From the NCBI GenBank assembly GCA_030646675.1, contig JAUSKX010000029.1, forward strand, positions 1 through 36,201: DNA of 36,201 bases. Reading direction: 5' to 3'. The notes below the pieces were generated by a model. That model was not told where the DNA came from and did no database searches. It was given only the letters and a program-made list of their open reading frames with translations. This DNA is from Candidatus Azambacteria bacterium (GTDB lineage Bacteria > Patescibacteriota > Minisyncoccia > UBA10092). Position 1 is the first letter of the stretch. Each line of letters opens with the position of its first letter. This document shows positions 8,449 to 17,731 of the stretch, one piece after another. The translations under genes and the position numbers were made by a program.

Positions 8449-9621
8449 TTAAATCTGATTGTTTTTGATTTTTTGGCGGAGGGATTCGACAAAAGTGTTG
8501 AAAAAATAAAGATTGTGGAAAGTTAAAAGACGCATCGCGGTTATTTCCTTTGCCTTCACAAGATGAGCGATATAATTGCGTTTGTAATTCTGGCAGACGG
8601 AACAGCCGCATTTTGAGTCCAGAGGTTTTTTGTCTTTTAGAAAAACCGATTTATTTAAATTCAACTCGCCAGAATTTGTAAAAGCAATCCCCCGCCTTCC
8701 GTAATGCGTTGGCACGGTGCAATCAAATAAATCAATTCCGCTTTTGATAATATTTTCCATATCATCAAGCCGGCCGATACCCAGCATGTGCCGCGGCTTT
8801 TTTTCGTCAAGATTCGGAGTAATCCACGACAAAATTTTCGCCATATCTTTTTTTGTTTCGCCCAAATCTCCGCCGATGCCGAAGCCGTCAAAATTAAGTG
8901 AATTGATAAATTTGGCGCTCTCACTTCTTAAATCCTCAAACTTCGAACCTTGAATTATCCCAAATAATGCTTGCCTCGCCCTTCGTAGCCTTGGCGAAGA
9001 AGGGTTTCCATGAACATCAACACAAATTTTTGCCCAGTCGTGGGTTCTTTTTACCGCTTTTTTTACATATTCATAAGTAGAAAATGGCGGCGTGCATTCG
9101 TCAAAAGCAAAAATAATATCGGCGCCGAGCGCTTCCTGGATTTTAATTGATTCTTTCGGCCCAATAAATAGTTCTTCCCCATTTATCGGAGATTTAAAAA
9201 ATACGCCTTGCGATGTAATTCGGACTTTTTTCGGCTGGGCATTTTTATCTATAACTGCGCCTTTATGGCCGGGGAAAAATCCCATAACTTTACCCACTCC
9301 CAAATCATGGCCAAATCCCAAACTGAAAACTTGAAAACCGCCCGAATCCGTCATTAACGGCCAGCTCCAATTCATAAATTCGTGAAGTCCGCCAGATGTT
9401 TTTACGATTTTTTCGCCCGGCTTCAAATGCAAATGAAAAGTGTTGGCTATAAGAATCTGGCATTTCGCCGCCTTTGCTTCTTCGCTGGTTAAAGTTTTGA
9501 CAACCGCCTGCGTCGCCACCGGAACCAGAGCCGGCGTTTCAACCAGCCCATTAGGCGTCTTCAAAAGCCCGAGCCGCGCTCCGCTCTTTTTTGATTTTTT
9601 TATAATTTCAAACTTAATCAC
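8449..9621 (-). CDS. tgt: Queuine tRNA-ribosyltransferase (TGT)
   Basis: MTDSGGFQVFSLG, ADIIFAFDECTPP, FDCTVPTHYGRRG, zinc site CGCSVCQNYKRNYIAHL. Confidence 0.95.
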   Translation of the reverse strand: MIKFEIIKKSKKSGARLGLLKTPNGLVETPALVPVATQAVVKTLTSEEAKAAKCQILIANTFHLHLKPGEKIVKTSGGLHEFMNWSWPLMTDSGGFQVFSLGFGHDLGVGKVMGFFPGHKGAVIDKNAQPKKVRITSQGVFFKSPINGEELFIGPKESIKIQEALGADIIFAFDECTPPFSTYEYVKKAVKRTHDWAKICVDVHGNPSSPRLRRARQALFGIIQGSKFEDLRSESAKFINSLNFDGFGIGGDLGETKKDMAKILSWITPNLDEKKPRHMLGIGRLDDMENIIKSGIDLFDCTVPTHYGRRGIAFTNSGELNLNKSVFLKDKKPLDSKCGCSVCQNYKRNYIAHLVKAKEITAMRLLTFHNLYFFNTFVESLRQKIKNNQI

Positions 9622-9633
9622 TCAAAAAATATT

Positions 9634-10593
9634 CTAGTTTACCGGCGCCGGCATTGGTATCGATTTTCCTGACGGATATGTTTGTTTGTCAAAAGTTACG
9701 GTTTGAGTTTCGCATATTTGACCCTTATCATGTCTCTGCCATTTTCCATAATAGTCGGCGCTTGGAAATTCATTTACAGTTGACCGCGCAAATTCTCCGC
9801 AAAGTTCAAATTGATTATTTGAAACTACGCGATATTTGTATTCTTTCTGCGTCTCCGGGTCTGTTGTACTTGAGGCGCAATAAGTATATCTGACGCCGCT
9901 TTTCAATTCACCTAAGTCCACGGGCGGGCGGCCATTGTCATAAGCAAACGAATTGACGCAAGAGGATAGTTCCTGCAAATTATTCGTCCGTTGCGTATCT
10001 TGGTTTCTAAGCCGCGCTTCCAAAGGCGTCCCACCTACAATAAACCCAAAAATAATCGCAATAACTACGAATACAGCCGAAATAATTGCCGGTAAAATAA
10101 AATAATTTGAATAAATTTCTTTTTTATATTGAATTTTCTTTCTTTCAAAAAAGTAAAAACCGAAAACTAAGCCTGCAATAATTAAAATCGTCAGCGCTTT
10201 GAGCAGAAATCTCGCGCCATATTCACCCTGAAGAAAATTGAATACTACGGCAATAAGGTCGCCGATAATCAACCCGCTGGCAATTAATAAAACTATATAT
10301 GTGAGCCATTTTGACAGTCTTGATTCCGCTTTTTCCGGCAAATTTTCAAAACTTTTAAACCAGAAATACAACGCCCAAATATATATAGGGAAACCGATAA
10401 TCAAAGACGCAACCGCGTAATGAATGCCCGAGGCGTCAAAATAAACAAATTGATAATTCGTAAAATACTTATTGATTACCTGAAAATATAAAATACCCGT
10501 TGCGGTCGCGACAATCCCAAGCAAAATAAAAGACATAAAGTGGACGAATATTTCCGCCATGCCGCTTTTTTGTTGATTGTTTATTTCATTCAT
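9634..10593 (-). CDS. DUF5671-like multi-TM membrane protein
   Basis: Several hydrophobic helices, N-terminal region resembles DUF5671; C-terminal extracytoplasmic part with paired Cys. Confidence 0.6.
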   Translation of the reverse strand: MNEINNQQKSGMAEIFVHFMSFILLGIVATATGILYFQVINKYFTNYQFVYFDASGIHYAVASLIIGFPIYIWALYFWFKSFENLPEKAESRLSKWLTYIVLLIASGLIIGDLIAVVFNFLQGEYGARFLLKALTILIIAGLVFGFYFFERKKIQYKKEIYSNYFILPAIISAVFVVIAIIFGFIVGGTPLEARLRNQDTQRTNNLQELSSCVNSFAYDNGRPPVDLGELKSGVRYTYCASSTTDPETQKEYKYRVVSNNQFELCGEFARSTVNEFPSADYYGKWQRHDKGQICETQTVTFDKQTYPSGKSIPMPAPVN

Positions 10594-10610
10594 AATTTTA
10601 TTTTTAATTA

Positions 10611-11372
10611 TTATTGTGATAATCGGCCGCCATCAATATAAAGCGTGGCGCCCGTGATATAGCTCGCTTCTTCCGATGCTAAAAAAACCACTGCCGCGGA
10701 AACTTCTTCCGGCCTGCCGATTCTCTTAAGAGGAATGCTTGCCAGCATTTCCTTCATTTCTTCTTCGGGAACTTGAGAAGCTGAAATCATCGGCGTATCT
10801 ATCGCGCCCGGTCCGATGGCATTTACGTTAATCCCGAGCGGCGCCCACTCTACCGCTAGGGTCTCTGTCATGCCAATTATCCCTCCTTTTGAAGCTGTGT
10901 AGTGCGCTCCGCCAGCGTAACCTACTCCAACACCGCCTGAAGCAATCGAGGCGATATTGATAATCCGGCCCCAGTTATTTTTAGCCATTTCTTTTGCCGC
11001 TCTCTGGGCGCACAAAAACTCGCCTTTCAAATTTATATTAATGGTCTTGTCCCAATCTTCTTCAGACATTTCCAAGGCCGGTTTATCGGTATAAATTCCG
11101 GCATTATTAACTAAAATATCCAGCCGCCCGAATTGCTTTATAACTTCGTCAAAAACGGCGCCTACTTCTGCCTTGTTTGAAACATCCATCTTAAAAGCGA
11201 CCGCCTCTCCTCCGGCGGATTTTATTTCATCAACAACTGCTTGGCATTCTTCTTGGCTAATGTCCGTTACCGCCACTTTCGCGCCCTGCCGCGCTAAAGC
11301 TATTGCATGGCTTTTGCCCATCCCCCGCCTCGCGCCGGTTACTAAAGCAACTTTTTCCGTTAAATCAAACAT
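10611..11372 (-). CDS. SDR family oxidoreductase (FabG-like)
   Basis: VALVTGARRGMGKSHA, NNAG, YTASKGG, C-terminal ITGATLYIDGG. Confidence 0.94.
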   Translation of the reverse strand: MFDLTEKVALVTGARRGMGKSHAIALARQGAKVAVTDISQEECQAVVDEIKSAGGEAVAFKMDVSNKAEVGAVFDEVIKQFGRLDILVNNAGIYTDKPALEMSEEDWDKTININLKGEFLCAQRAAKEMAKNNWGRIINIASIASGGVGVGYAGGAHYTASKGGIIGMTETLAVEWAPLGINVNAIGPGAIDTPMISASQVPEEEMKEMLASIPLKRIGRPEEVSAAVVFLASEEASYITGATLYIDGGRLSQ

Positions 11373-11374
11373 TA

Positions 11375-11400
11375 AATCTATTAATTTATATTAATAGATT
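11375..11400. promoter_or_regulatory. Inverted repeat immediately upstream of SDR start codon
   Basis: AATCTATTAAT-ttat-ATTAATAGATT, perfect 11-bp arms. Confidence 0.5.
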
Positions 11401-11451
11401 AATTATATCCTAAATCTCTTAAGACACAAAGATAAGTTGCAAACACAAAAA

Positions 11452-11471
11452 AAACGGGAACGGTCCCGTTT
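11452..11471 (-). terminator. Rho-independent terminator downstream of 11481-12002 CDS
   Basis: Minus strand AAACGGGA-CCGT-TCCCGTTT followed by a T-rich run. Confidence 0.85.
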
Positions 11472-11480
11472 AATTAAAAC

Positions 11481-12002
11481 TTAGTTAAATGCTTCCGAAA
11501 GATTTGTACCAGAAACCTTTCCAATAAATTCTGCTCTTTCATCCCAGTCTTTCAATAAAAATTCAATAAATAATTTTCCTTCATTGCTTAAAGCGGTAAG
11601 CACTCTAATGGCTTCATTTAATTCCGTGTCCGTTAATAGCCAGTTTATTTTTAACTCAAGTTGTCTAGTTATCACAACATGACCAGGAAAATAATCTTTG
11701 CCCAATATATATCTAAAATAAGGAACAAAACTCGAATCCGTCTCATTTGCTCGTTTTTGAAACTTGTCATCAAAAAACTTACCGATTTTGGGATTTCTTA
11801 CCATTTTAATAAAATTACTTTGTGCAATTTCAAGTAATCTTTTAACAGTTAATACTTTTTCCTGCCTTTCAATTTCTTTTTCATCTTCCTTAATTTTTGA
11901 CAACAACTCCGTTTGTAATCTTTCCTGATTTTTATTCACCCTTTCTCTTTCAACATCAGATTGCACATTGTCAAAAACAGCAGAAATATTGGCATCAGTC
12001 AT
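11481..12002 (-). CDS. Hypothetical protein
   Basis: 173 aa ORF, helical/charged N-terminal half; no recognisable family. Confidence 0.6.
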   Translation of the reverse strand: MTDANISAVFDNVQSDVERERVNKNQERLQTELLSKIKEDEKEIERQEKVLTVKRLLEIAQSNFIKMVRNPKIGKFFDDKFQKRANETDSSFVPYFRYILGKDYFPGHVVITRQLELKINWLLTDTELNEAIRVLTALSNEGKLFIEFLLKDWDERAEFIGKVSGTNLSEAFN

Positions 12003-12108
12003 TTTGCGATTTTCTCCTTCCTATTCAATTGTTATAGAACATTCCTTTTGACTTCATATAGTCTACATACTTTAACCAAATAAGTCAACTAAAACTTCCC
12101 ATGCCAAC

Positions 12109-12142
12109 CCTTGTAGCGATGTATTGATACATAGGTACAAGG
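12109..12142. promoter_or_regulatory. Operator-like hyphenated palindrome between TrpR-like gene and the next gene
   Basis: CCTTGTA-gcg-ATGTAT-tg-ATACAT-agg-TACAAGG. Confidence 0.65.
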
Positions 12143-12159
12143 TGAATAAAAGTTATTTT

Positions 12160-12582
12160 TTATTTCAACCATTTTGTTCTTCCTTTTATGTCATTCTTTT
12201 GGGGAGGAACAATACTGACTAATTTCCCGATAAACTTATCAAATTGTTTTTCAAGTTTTTTCAGTTCGCTTCGCTTTTCTAATTTCTTAATAAAAATCTC
12301 ATAATCCCCCTCTGTTTTGTCCATTACTTCTTTTATCCTACACACAGTTGAGGTGCTAACCTTTAAAGCATCGCTGATGTCGCGCTGGCTATAATTCTTG
12401 TTTAATAAAAAGGCGATGGCTAATCTTTTTGCCAACATTATCTTTTCCGTCTTAGTTAAAAGACTATTCAAAAAATTCCTAATATCAGAGTCGTTGTCCA
12501 ATCTTGCCAATAACCACCACAAAGTGGCTTGAATTTCATAGTTGCTTTCTTTGCTTAATGGATTGCGAGAAACCTGACTCAT
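12160..12582 (-). CDS. TrpR/YerC-family HTH transcriptional regulator
   Basis: FLNSLLTKTEKIMLAKRLAIAFLLNKNYSQRDISDALKVSTSTVCRIKEVM matches the Trp repressor-like fold/HTH. Confidence 0.85.
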   Translation of the reverse strand: MSQVSRNPLSKESNYEIQATLWWLLARLDNDSDIRNFLNSLLTKTEKIMLAKRLAIAFLLNKNYSQRDISDALKVSTSTVCRIKEVMDKTEGDYEIFIKKLEKRSELKKLEKQFDKFIGKLVSIVPPQKNDIKGRTKWLK

Positions 12583-12590
12583 AATTATCC

Positions 12591-12620
12591 CTGTATCGAT
12601 GTATTAATACATGATAACAG
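12591..12620. promoter_or_regulatory. Operator-like palindrome upstream of the TrpR-like gene
   Basis: CTGTATCG-ATGTATTAATACAT-GATAACAG; 14-bp perfect core, 8 bp upstream of the start codon. Confidence 0.65.
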
Positions 12621-12651
12621 AGATTGTGCAGAAATTAAAATGATTTTAATT

Positions 12652-14934
12652 TTACACTTTAAATCCCTTAAGACGCAAAGAATTGAGGACGACTGAAATT
12701 GAAGAAAATGCCATCGCGGCGCCGGCTAAAATAGGATTCAAAACAATGCCCCAAACGGGGTATAAAACGCCGGCCGCCACCGGAATGAGAATAATATTAT
12801 ACACATATGCCCAAAAAAGATTCTGTTTGATATTCCGTAAAGTTTGTCGGCTTAGCTTTATTGCTTCGTAAACTCCCATCGGGTCGCCGGAAATCAAAGT
12901 AATGTCACTGGATTCAATGGCGATATCGGTGCCGGTGCCGATAGCAATACCGACTTCGGCTTGAGTAAGCGCCGGCGCGTCATTGATGCCGTCGCCGACC
13001 ATGGCCACTTTTTTGCCTTCGGCTTGAAGCGCTTTAATTTTTTCCGATTTTTCATTGGGTAAAACTTTTGCCATTATATTTTTAATGCCGATTTGTCCGC
13101 CGATGGCTTCGGCTGTTCTTTCATTATCTCCCGTAATCATCCATACTTCCAATCCCAAATTTTGCAATAATTTAATAGTTTCAACGGCGCTTTCTTTTAA
13201 TGTATCCGCAACGGCAATAGCGCCAAGCGGTTTATCGGATGCCAAAATTATTACTGTTTTTCCTTCTTTCTCAAGCTTCTGAATTTTATTTTCCTGTTCT
13301 TGAGAAATTTTTATATTTTTTTCGACAAGCAAAGCCCTGTTGCCGAAAAAGAATTTATTTATTTTGCTATCAGCGGCAATGTCGCCTTCCAGTCCTTTAC
13401 CGGGAGTAACCAAAAAATTTTCAACTTTGAAAAGCTCTATTTTTCCGCTTTCGGCCGTTTCTCTTATAGCTTTATCAAGAGGATGAGAGGATGCTTTTCC
13501 TAGACTCGCGGCATAAGCGACGACAGCTTTGGCAATCGGATGTTCAGAAAATTTTTCAAGCGAAGCGGCAACATGCAAAATATCTTCGCCCATTTTCTCG
13601 CTGAAAGCCATAATATCGGTAACTGACGGTTCGCCTTTTGTTAGAGTTCCTGTTTTATCCAAAACAATGGCATTAATTTTTCCCGCCAATTCAAGCGCTT
13701 CGGCGTCTCTTATGATAATGCCGCGTTCCGCCGCTTTGCCCGTTCCAACCATAATTGAAGTCGGCGTGGCTAGCCCTAAAGCGCAAGGGCAAGCCACCAC
13801 TAAAACTGCCACCGCGTTAATCAACGCAAAACTTAAAGAAGATTGCGCGCCCCAAAAAAACCAAACAATAAATGAACCTATAGAAATTACTAAAACAACC
13901 GGCACAAAATATCCGGTTATAGTATCGGCTAATTTTTGAATCGGCGCTTTTGACCCTTGAGCTTCTTCAACCAATTTAACTATTTGAGCTAAAAAAGTTT
14001 CTTTGCCCACTTTGGTTGCCTTAAACTTAAAAGCGCCTGTTTTGTTGATAGTCGCGCCAATAACTCCATCGCCTGTTTTTTTATCAACCGGCATTGATTC
14101 GCCGGTAACCATCGACTCATCAATCGCCGACGCGCCTTCAATAATAATGCCGTCAACCGGAATTTTTTCTCCCGGCTTAACTAAAATAATATCGCCGACT
14201 TTCACATCTTCAATCGGCATTTCCATTTCCTCGCCATTTTCGTGAATGATATGGGCGGTTTTCGCTTGAAGTTTTAATAATTTTTTAATCGCTTCCGAAG
14301 CCGAACCTTTGGCTTTCGCTTCCAAATACTTGCCCAAAATAACCAATGTCACAACTACAGAGGCAACGTCAAAATAGACCTCTAACGGCAATTTGAAAAT
14401 CGTTATGATGGCGCTGTAAATAAACGCCGCGCCAGTACCCAGCGCCACTAGAGTATCCATATTGGCGGTAAAATTTTTCAAGCCGAACCAAGCGCCGCGC
14501 CAAAATTGCCAGCCAATCCAAAATTCAATCGGTGTTGTCAAAATCAAAAGCAACGCGTATCGCCACGGGCCGGGGATTATTTCTGTAAAACTGAAAATCA
14601 TAATTAAAACGGATAATATAGCGCCGATGGTAAATTTCTTTTTCAAGAGCGCGATTTCCGCTTCTTTCAGCATTTTATGATGGTCGTGCTCGCCCTCTGC
14701 AGATTTGGCGGCGGCGGGCTCGCCATTTTGAATAATTAAGTGATAGCCGGTTTTCGCCACAGCGATTTCCATCAATTCCGGCGTTGCCGGTTCTTCATAT
14801 TCTATAACCGCTTTTTCCGACATCATATTTACCGAGGCGCTTTTGACGCCCGGCACTTTTTTTAGCGCTTGTTCAATCGTAAGCGCGCAGGAAACGCAAT
14901 GCATCCCCTGAATCGCAAAAGTTTCTTTTTTCAT
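12652..14934 (-). CDS. copA: Copper-translocating P-type ATPase
   Basis: HMA domain GMHCVSC, CPC motif [38 protein letters not shown]. Confidence 0.96.
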   Translation of the reverse strand: MKKETFAIQGMHCVSCALTIEQALKKVPGVKSASVNMMSEKAVIEYEEPATPELMEIAVAKTGYHLIIQNGEPAAAKSAEGEHDHHKMLKEAEIALLKKKFTIGAILSVLIMIFSFTEIIPGPWRYALLLILTTPIEFWIGWQFWRGAWFGLKNFTANMDTLVALGTGAAFIYSAIITIFKLPLEVYFDVASVVVTLVILGKYLEAKAKGSASEAIKKLLKLQAKTAHIIHENGEEMEMPIEDVKVGDIILVKPGEKIPVDGIIIEGASAIDESMVTGESMPVDKKTGDGVIGATINKTGAFKFKATKVGKETFLAQIVKLVEEAQGSKAPIQKLADTITGYFVPVVLVISIGSFIVWFFWGAQSSLSFALINAVAVLVVACPCALGLATPTSIMVGTGKAAERGIIIRDAEALELAGKINAIVLDKTGTLTKGEPSVTDIMAFSEKMGEDILHVAASLEKFSEHPIAKAVVAYAASLGKASSHPLDKAIRETAESGKIELFKVENFLVTPGKGLEGDIAADSKINKFFFGNRALLVEKNIKISQEQENKIQKLEKEGKTVIILASDKPLGAIAVADTLKESAVETIKLLQNLGLEVWMITGDNERTAEAIGGQIGIKNIMAKVLPNEKSEKIKALQAEGKKVAMVGDGINDAPALTQAEVGIAIGTGTDIAIESSDITLISGDPMGVYEAIKLSRQTLRNIKQNLFWAYVYNIILIPVAAGVLYPVWGIVLNPILAGAAMAFSSISVVLNSLRLKGFKV

Positions 14935-15188
14935 TAGGCTAAATCTTTCTTCATTCTTTCGAATTCTTCTCTGTTGATTTCGCCTTTAGCATATCGCTCT
15001 TTAAGAATTTCCAAGGGTATTTTACCGGAAATTCTGGATTTGGATTGATTAATCAACCAGCGGATTAAAACTGCTATTCCAACGATAATCAAAACCCAAA
15101 ACGCCAACATAAAAATCGGCCCAATAACACTAAAAATAGAAAACCCAACACCGCTTGTTCCCCAATCTCCCATCATATTTGAGTACAT
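14934..15188 (-). CDS. SHOCT domain-containing membrane protein
   Basis: One TM helix then [26 protein letters not shown] (SHOCT); overlaps copA start. Confidence 0.88.
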   Translation of the reverse strand: MYSNMMGDWGTSGVGFSIFSVIGPIFMLAFWVLIIVGIAVLIRWLINQSKSRISGKIPLEILKERYAKGEINREEFERMKKDLA

Positions 15189-15234
15189 ATTTTTTATTCT
15201 AATTATAATGCTTATATCTATTATATCATGATTG

Positions 15235-15957
15235 TCAAGCTGCGCATCCTCCGCCTTCTTGGGGTTGGTCAGGAAACCAAAATGAGTTCATTTGGCGCCC
15301 TGCTTGATACATTTGGCTTTCACTCGCGCTCTGCGACGCCATAAGCTCCAAAAGCCCCAGCATGGCCATGCCGTGGTTGCAATCGGGAAAATACGCCGGA
15401 TTACTGCAGCATGGTCGATAGATATTTTTGCTTGTTTTTTCAACCAGCGCCTGCTGTTCCGGTGTTAGAACGACGAACAAATGCTTGCCATAATGATTCA
15501 TCGCGTTGCCATCGGCCAATGTCCATCCTCCGGTTGAGGCAAATCCGCCGGCGCCGCCGTAACGCGGGTCGTTCATCGGTCCTTTTTCAAGAATTTCATT
15601 TTTATTGCCAAGCCCCAACGCCCAAAATAAATTAAGCAGAAGGCCGGAATTTTCCTGATTTACCGTTAAATTGCCATTTTGCAAGCCGTCAAGAAGTTTT
15701 TTATCGGCGGCGCTTAATCCGCCCCGACTTTCATAAATCGCTTCAAACTGCGCGCGGTCGATTACGCCCGCGCTTATCATTTGTGCGCCAAGATTATTCC
15801 AAGCAACCGGCAATTCAACCGATTGAACGACACTTGGTGCGCGTTCGTTTTTATTTTCTTCATTCGAAACTATTTTTTGATTTACATTTGTCCAGCCGTA
15901 AACGACAACCAGTGTTGAAAGTATTATGCTTGCGGGTATTAGATAACTTTTTTCCAT
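15235..15957 (-). CDS. Secreted/anchored Cys-rich protein of unknown function in redox/copper cluster
   Basis: N-terminal signal-anchor; motif RPCCSNPAYFPDCNHGMAMLGLLELM; C-terminal GGGCAA. Confidence 0.65.
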   Translation of the reverse strand: MEKSYLIPASIILSTLVVVYGWTNVNQKIVSNEENKNERAPSVVQSVELPVAWNNLGAQMISAGVIDRAQFEAIYESRGGLSAADKKLLDGLQNGNLTVNQENSGLLLNLFWALGLGNKNEILEKGPMNDPRYGGAGGFASTGGWTLADGNAMNHYGKHLFVVLTPEQQALVEKTSKNIYRPCCSNPAYFPDCNHGMAMLGLLELMASQSASESQMYQAGRQMNSFWFPDQPQEGGGCAA

Positions 15958-15961
15958 TTTT

Positions 15962-16741
15962 TTATACTAAATAAATTATAATTCCTAAAATAATCATGGC
16001 TATACCGCTCCAAAATCTCATGTTCCCCATTTCTTGCTTCTGCCACTCTTGAACTTTATCAAGCACGTTTCTGTCGCTGGCGATAAGAAGCATCACAATC
16101 AAAGGCAGAACAAAAATAAAGTTGTACAAAATCAGATAGCCCAGCCCTTGCCAATAAGTTACCTGGTCATGAAGCAGACCCAAAATCATAACATACGGAC
16201 CGCCGCTGCAGGGCAGGGCGCAAATGCCGACCAAAGCGCCCAAGAGAAATGCGGTGGCAAGCGAACCTTTTTCCATAAGTCCGCCCATTTTTTGATGAGC
16301 AATTTGCGGGATTCTAAGCTTGAGCGGAAATCCGGGAAAAAATACATTAATTAGGTTTAGACCGCCAAGCGCGATAAGTAGTGCCGCTCCGAACTTTGCC
16401 ATAAAGAATGGGACATCAAACAGATGGAACGCCTGAAGAACGCCAACGCCGATTAAAACATACGCCGAAAAAATCCCGAAAACATATATGCCTCCGATTT
16501 TCAATATATTGGCGCGCAACCGGCCGATGCTGAAAAGAAAAGCAATGGTCACAAGAAGAATGGAGAAGGCGCACGGATGAATGCTGTTTACAATAGACGC
16601 CGCCAAAATCAGCGGAAAAAGAAATTTTCCCCCGCCGGATATTTGCCAGAGGAGCGGCGCGCTTTTCATTGAACCCAAAAACCATGCCGAAACGGCAAAA
16701 ACAACGGCAATTAAAACCAGCCAAAATAATCTTTTTTTCAT
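15962..16741 (-). CDS. CcdA/DsbD-like thiol-redox membrane transporter
   Basis: SIVNSIHPCAFSILLVTIAFL and ALVGICALPCSGGPYVMIL Cys-Pro TM motifs. Confidence 0.88.
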   Translation of the reverse strand: MKKRLFWLVLIAVVFAVSAWFLGSMKSAPLLWQISGGGKFLFPLILAASIVNSIHPCAFSILLVTIAFLFSIGRLRANILKIGGIYVFGIFSAYVLIGVGVLQAFHLFDVPFFMAKFGAALLIALGGLNLINVFFPGFPLKLRIPQIAHQKMGGLMEKGSLATAFLLGALVGICALPCSGGPYVMILGLLHDQVTYWQGLGYLILYNFIFVLPLIVMLLIASDRNVLDKVQEWQKQEMGNMRFWSGIAMIILGIIIYLV

Positions 16742-17247
16742 GGCGTTACAACTGCTTTAAACTGCAACGATATCGGTTCTTGCTCAGCGCCTGTGGAAAC
16801 CACAATTTGTCTTTCAATCGGGCCGACGCCGGACGGGCCATGGGCCGCGGGGTCAAAGATCGCTTTCACTATTAACGTTTCACCCGGTTTTACGACCAAA
16901 TTGGCCTTGCGCCCGCCTCCATGGCCTTGCATGCCGAATGGACCGGCAAATTTATTGCCTACTTTTAATTCGGCTTCGGTGCACATACAGGAAGTAAACA
17001 CTTCGCCGATTTGAACATTTTTATCGCTTTTATTTTCCAGCAAAAATTCTTTGTTCACTTTTCCTTTTGCCATTGATACCGTCCCGAAATCATAACTGTT
17101 TTCAATAACGAAAAGTGTCCCACCCAATTCTCCGCCGATAACAGCAGGAACTTCTTGCCCAACACTATTGGTAAGCCACGCGAGACCGGCGACAATAACT
17201 GCTATAATTCCCAGTAAAATCAATACTTGTTTAATTTGTTCTTTCAT
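16738..17247 (-). CDS. DUF1573 domain-containing protein
   Basis: YDFGTVSMAKGKVNKEFLLENKSDKNVQIGEVFTSCMCTEAEL; ORF-track start at 17268 is TTG, ATG at 17247 (MKEQIKQVLILLG) more likely. Confidence 0.85.
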   Translation of the reverse strand: MKEQIKQVLILLGIIAVIVAGLAWLTNSVGQEVPAVIGGELGGTLFVIENSYDFGTVSMAKGKVNKEFLLENKSDKNVQIGEVFTSCMCTEAELKVGNKFAGPFGMQGHGGGRKANLVVKPGETLIVKAIFDPAAHGPSGVGPIERQIVVSTGAEQEPISLQFKAVVTP

Positions 17248-17271
17248 ATTTTTCTTAATTAATAACAAAAA

Positions 17272-17288
17272 ATCCCTGAATCAGGGAT
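17272..17288 (-). terminator. Rho-independent terminator
   Basis: Minus strand ATCCCTGATTCAGGGAT followed by TTTTTTGTT. Confidence 0.8.
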
Positions 17289-17338
17289 ACAAAAACGCAG
17301 ACATAAAGCCGCCGACCAGCGAATTTTATATCTGCGTT

Positions 17339-17731
17339 TTATTCGGTATTCGGACTGTTTTCAAAAAGAGAAAGCCACGAAATTTGTTTGTGTTTTTTGA
17401 CGGTGGTATTTTCCAAAATTCCGCGCCCAAAAAAACGTTTATCTGTGTAAAAATCTCCGGCGGAAAAAACATAAGAAATAAAAACCGCCAAAATGGAAAC
17501 TGCCGCCAAAGCCGCCGTTAGAAGAGCTTCGGAAAAATTCCTGACAAAATTAACATGCATGCCTATGTAGGCCAGAACATTAAACAGAGGACAAGCCGTG
17601 CCCGCGGCGTAAGACGCGACGCAATCGCCATGTTCGCCCATGGTCAAAAGACCGATTACGACGCCGCCCGCAAGACCGGCAATTATTAGAATTGTTAGGA
17701 GAGATTTCATAGATATTTTGTATATTAGCAT
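17339..17731 (-). CDS. Small membrane protein, unknown function
   Basis: 130 aa, three hydrophobic segments, GEHGDC...GTACPLF cysteines. Confidence 0.55.
   Translation of the reverse strand: MLIYKISMKSLLTILIIAGLAGGVVIGLLTMGEHGDCVASYAAGTACPLFNVLAYIGMHVNFVRNFSEALLTAALAAVSILAVFISYVFSAGDFYTDKRFFGRGILENTTVKKHKQISWLSLFENSPNTE

Noticed and set aside
8415-8482. Inverted repeat ccccccaaaaatcaaaaa...tttttgattttttggcgg at the end of tgt
   Set aside because: Probably just an A/T-rich terminator overlapping the tgt 3' end; imperfect and not otherwise remarkable.
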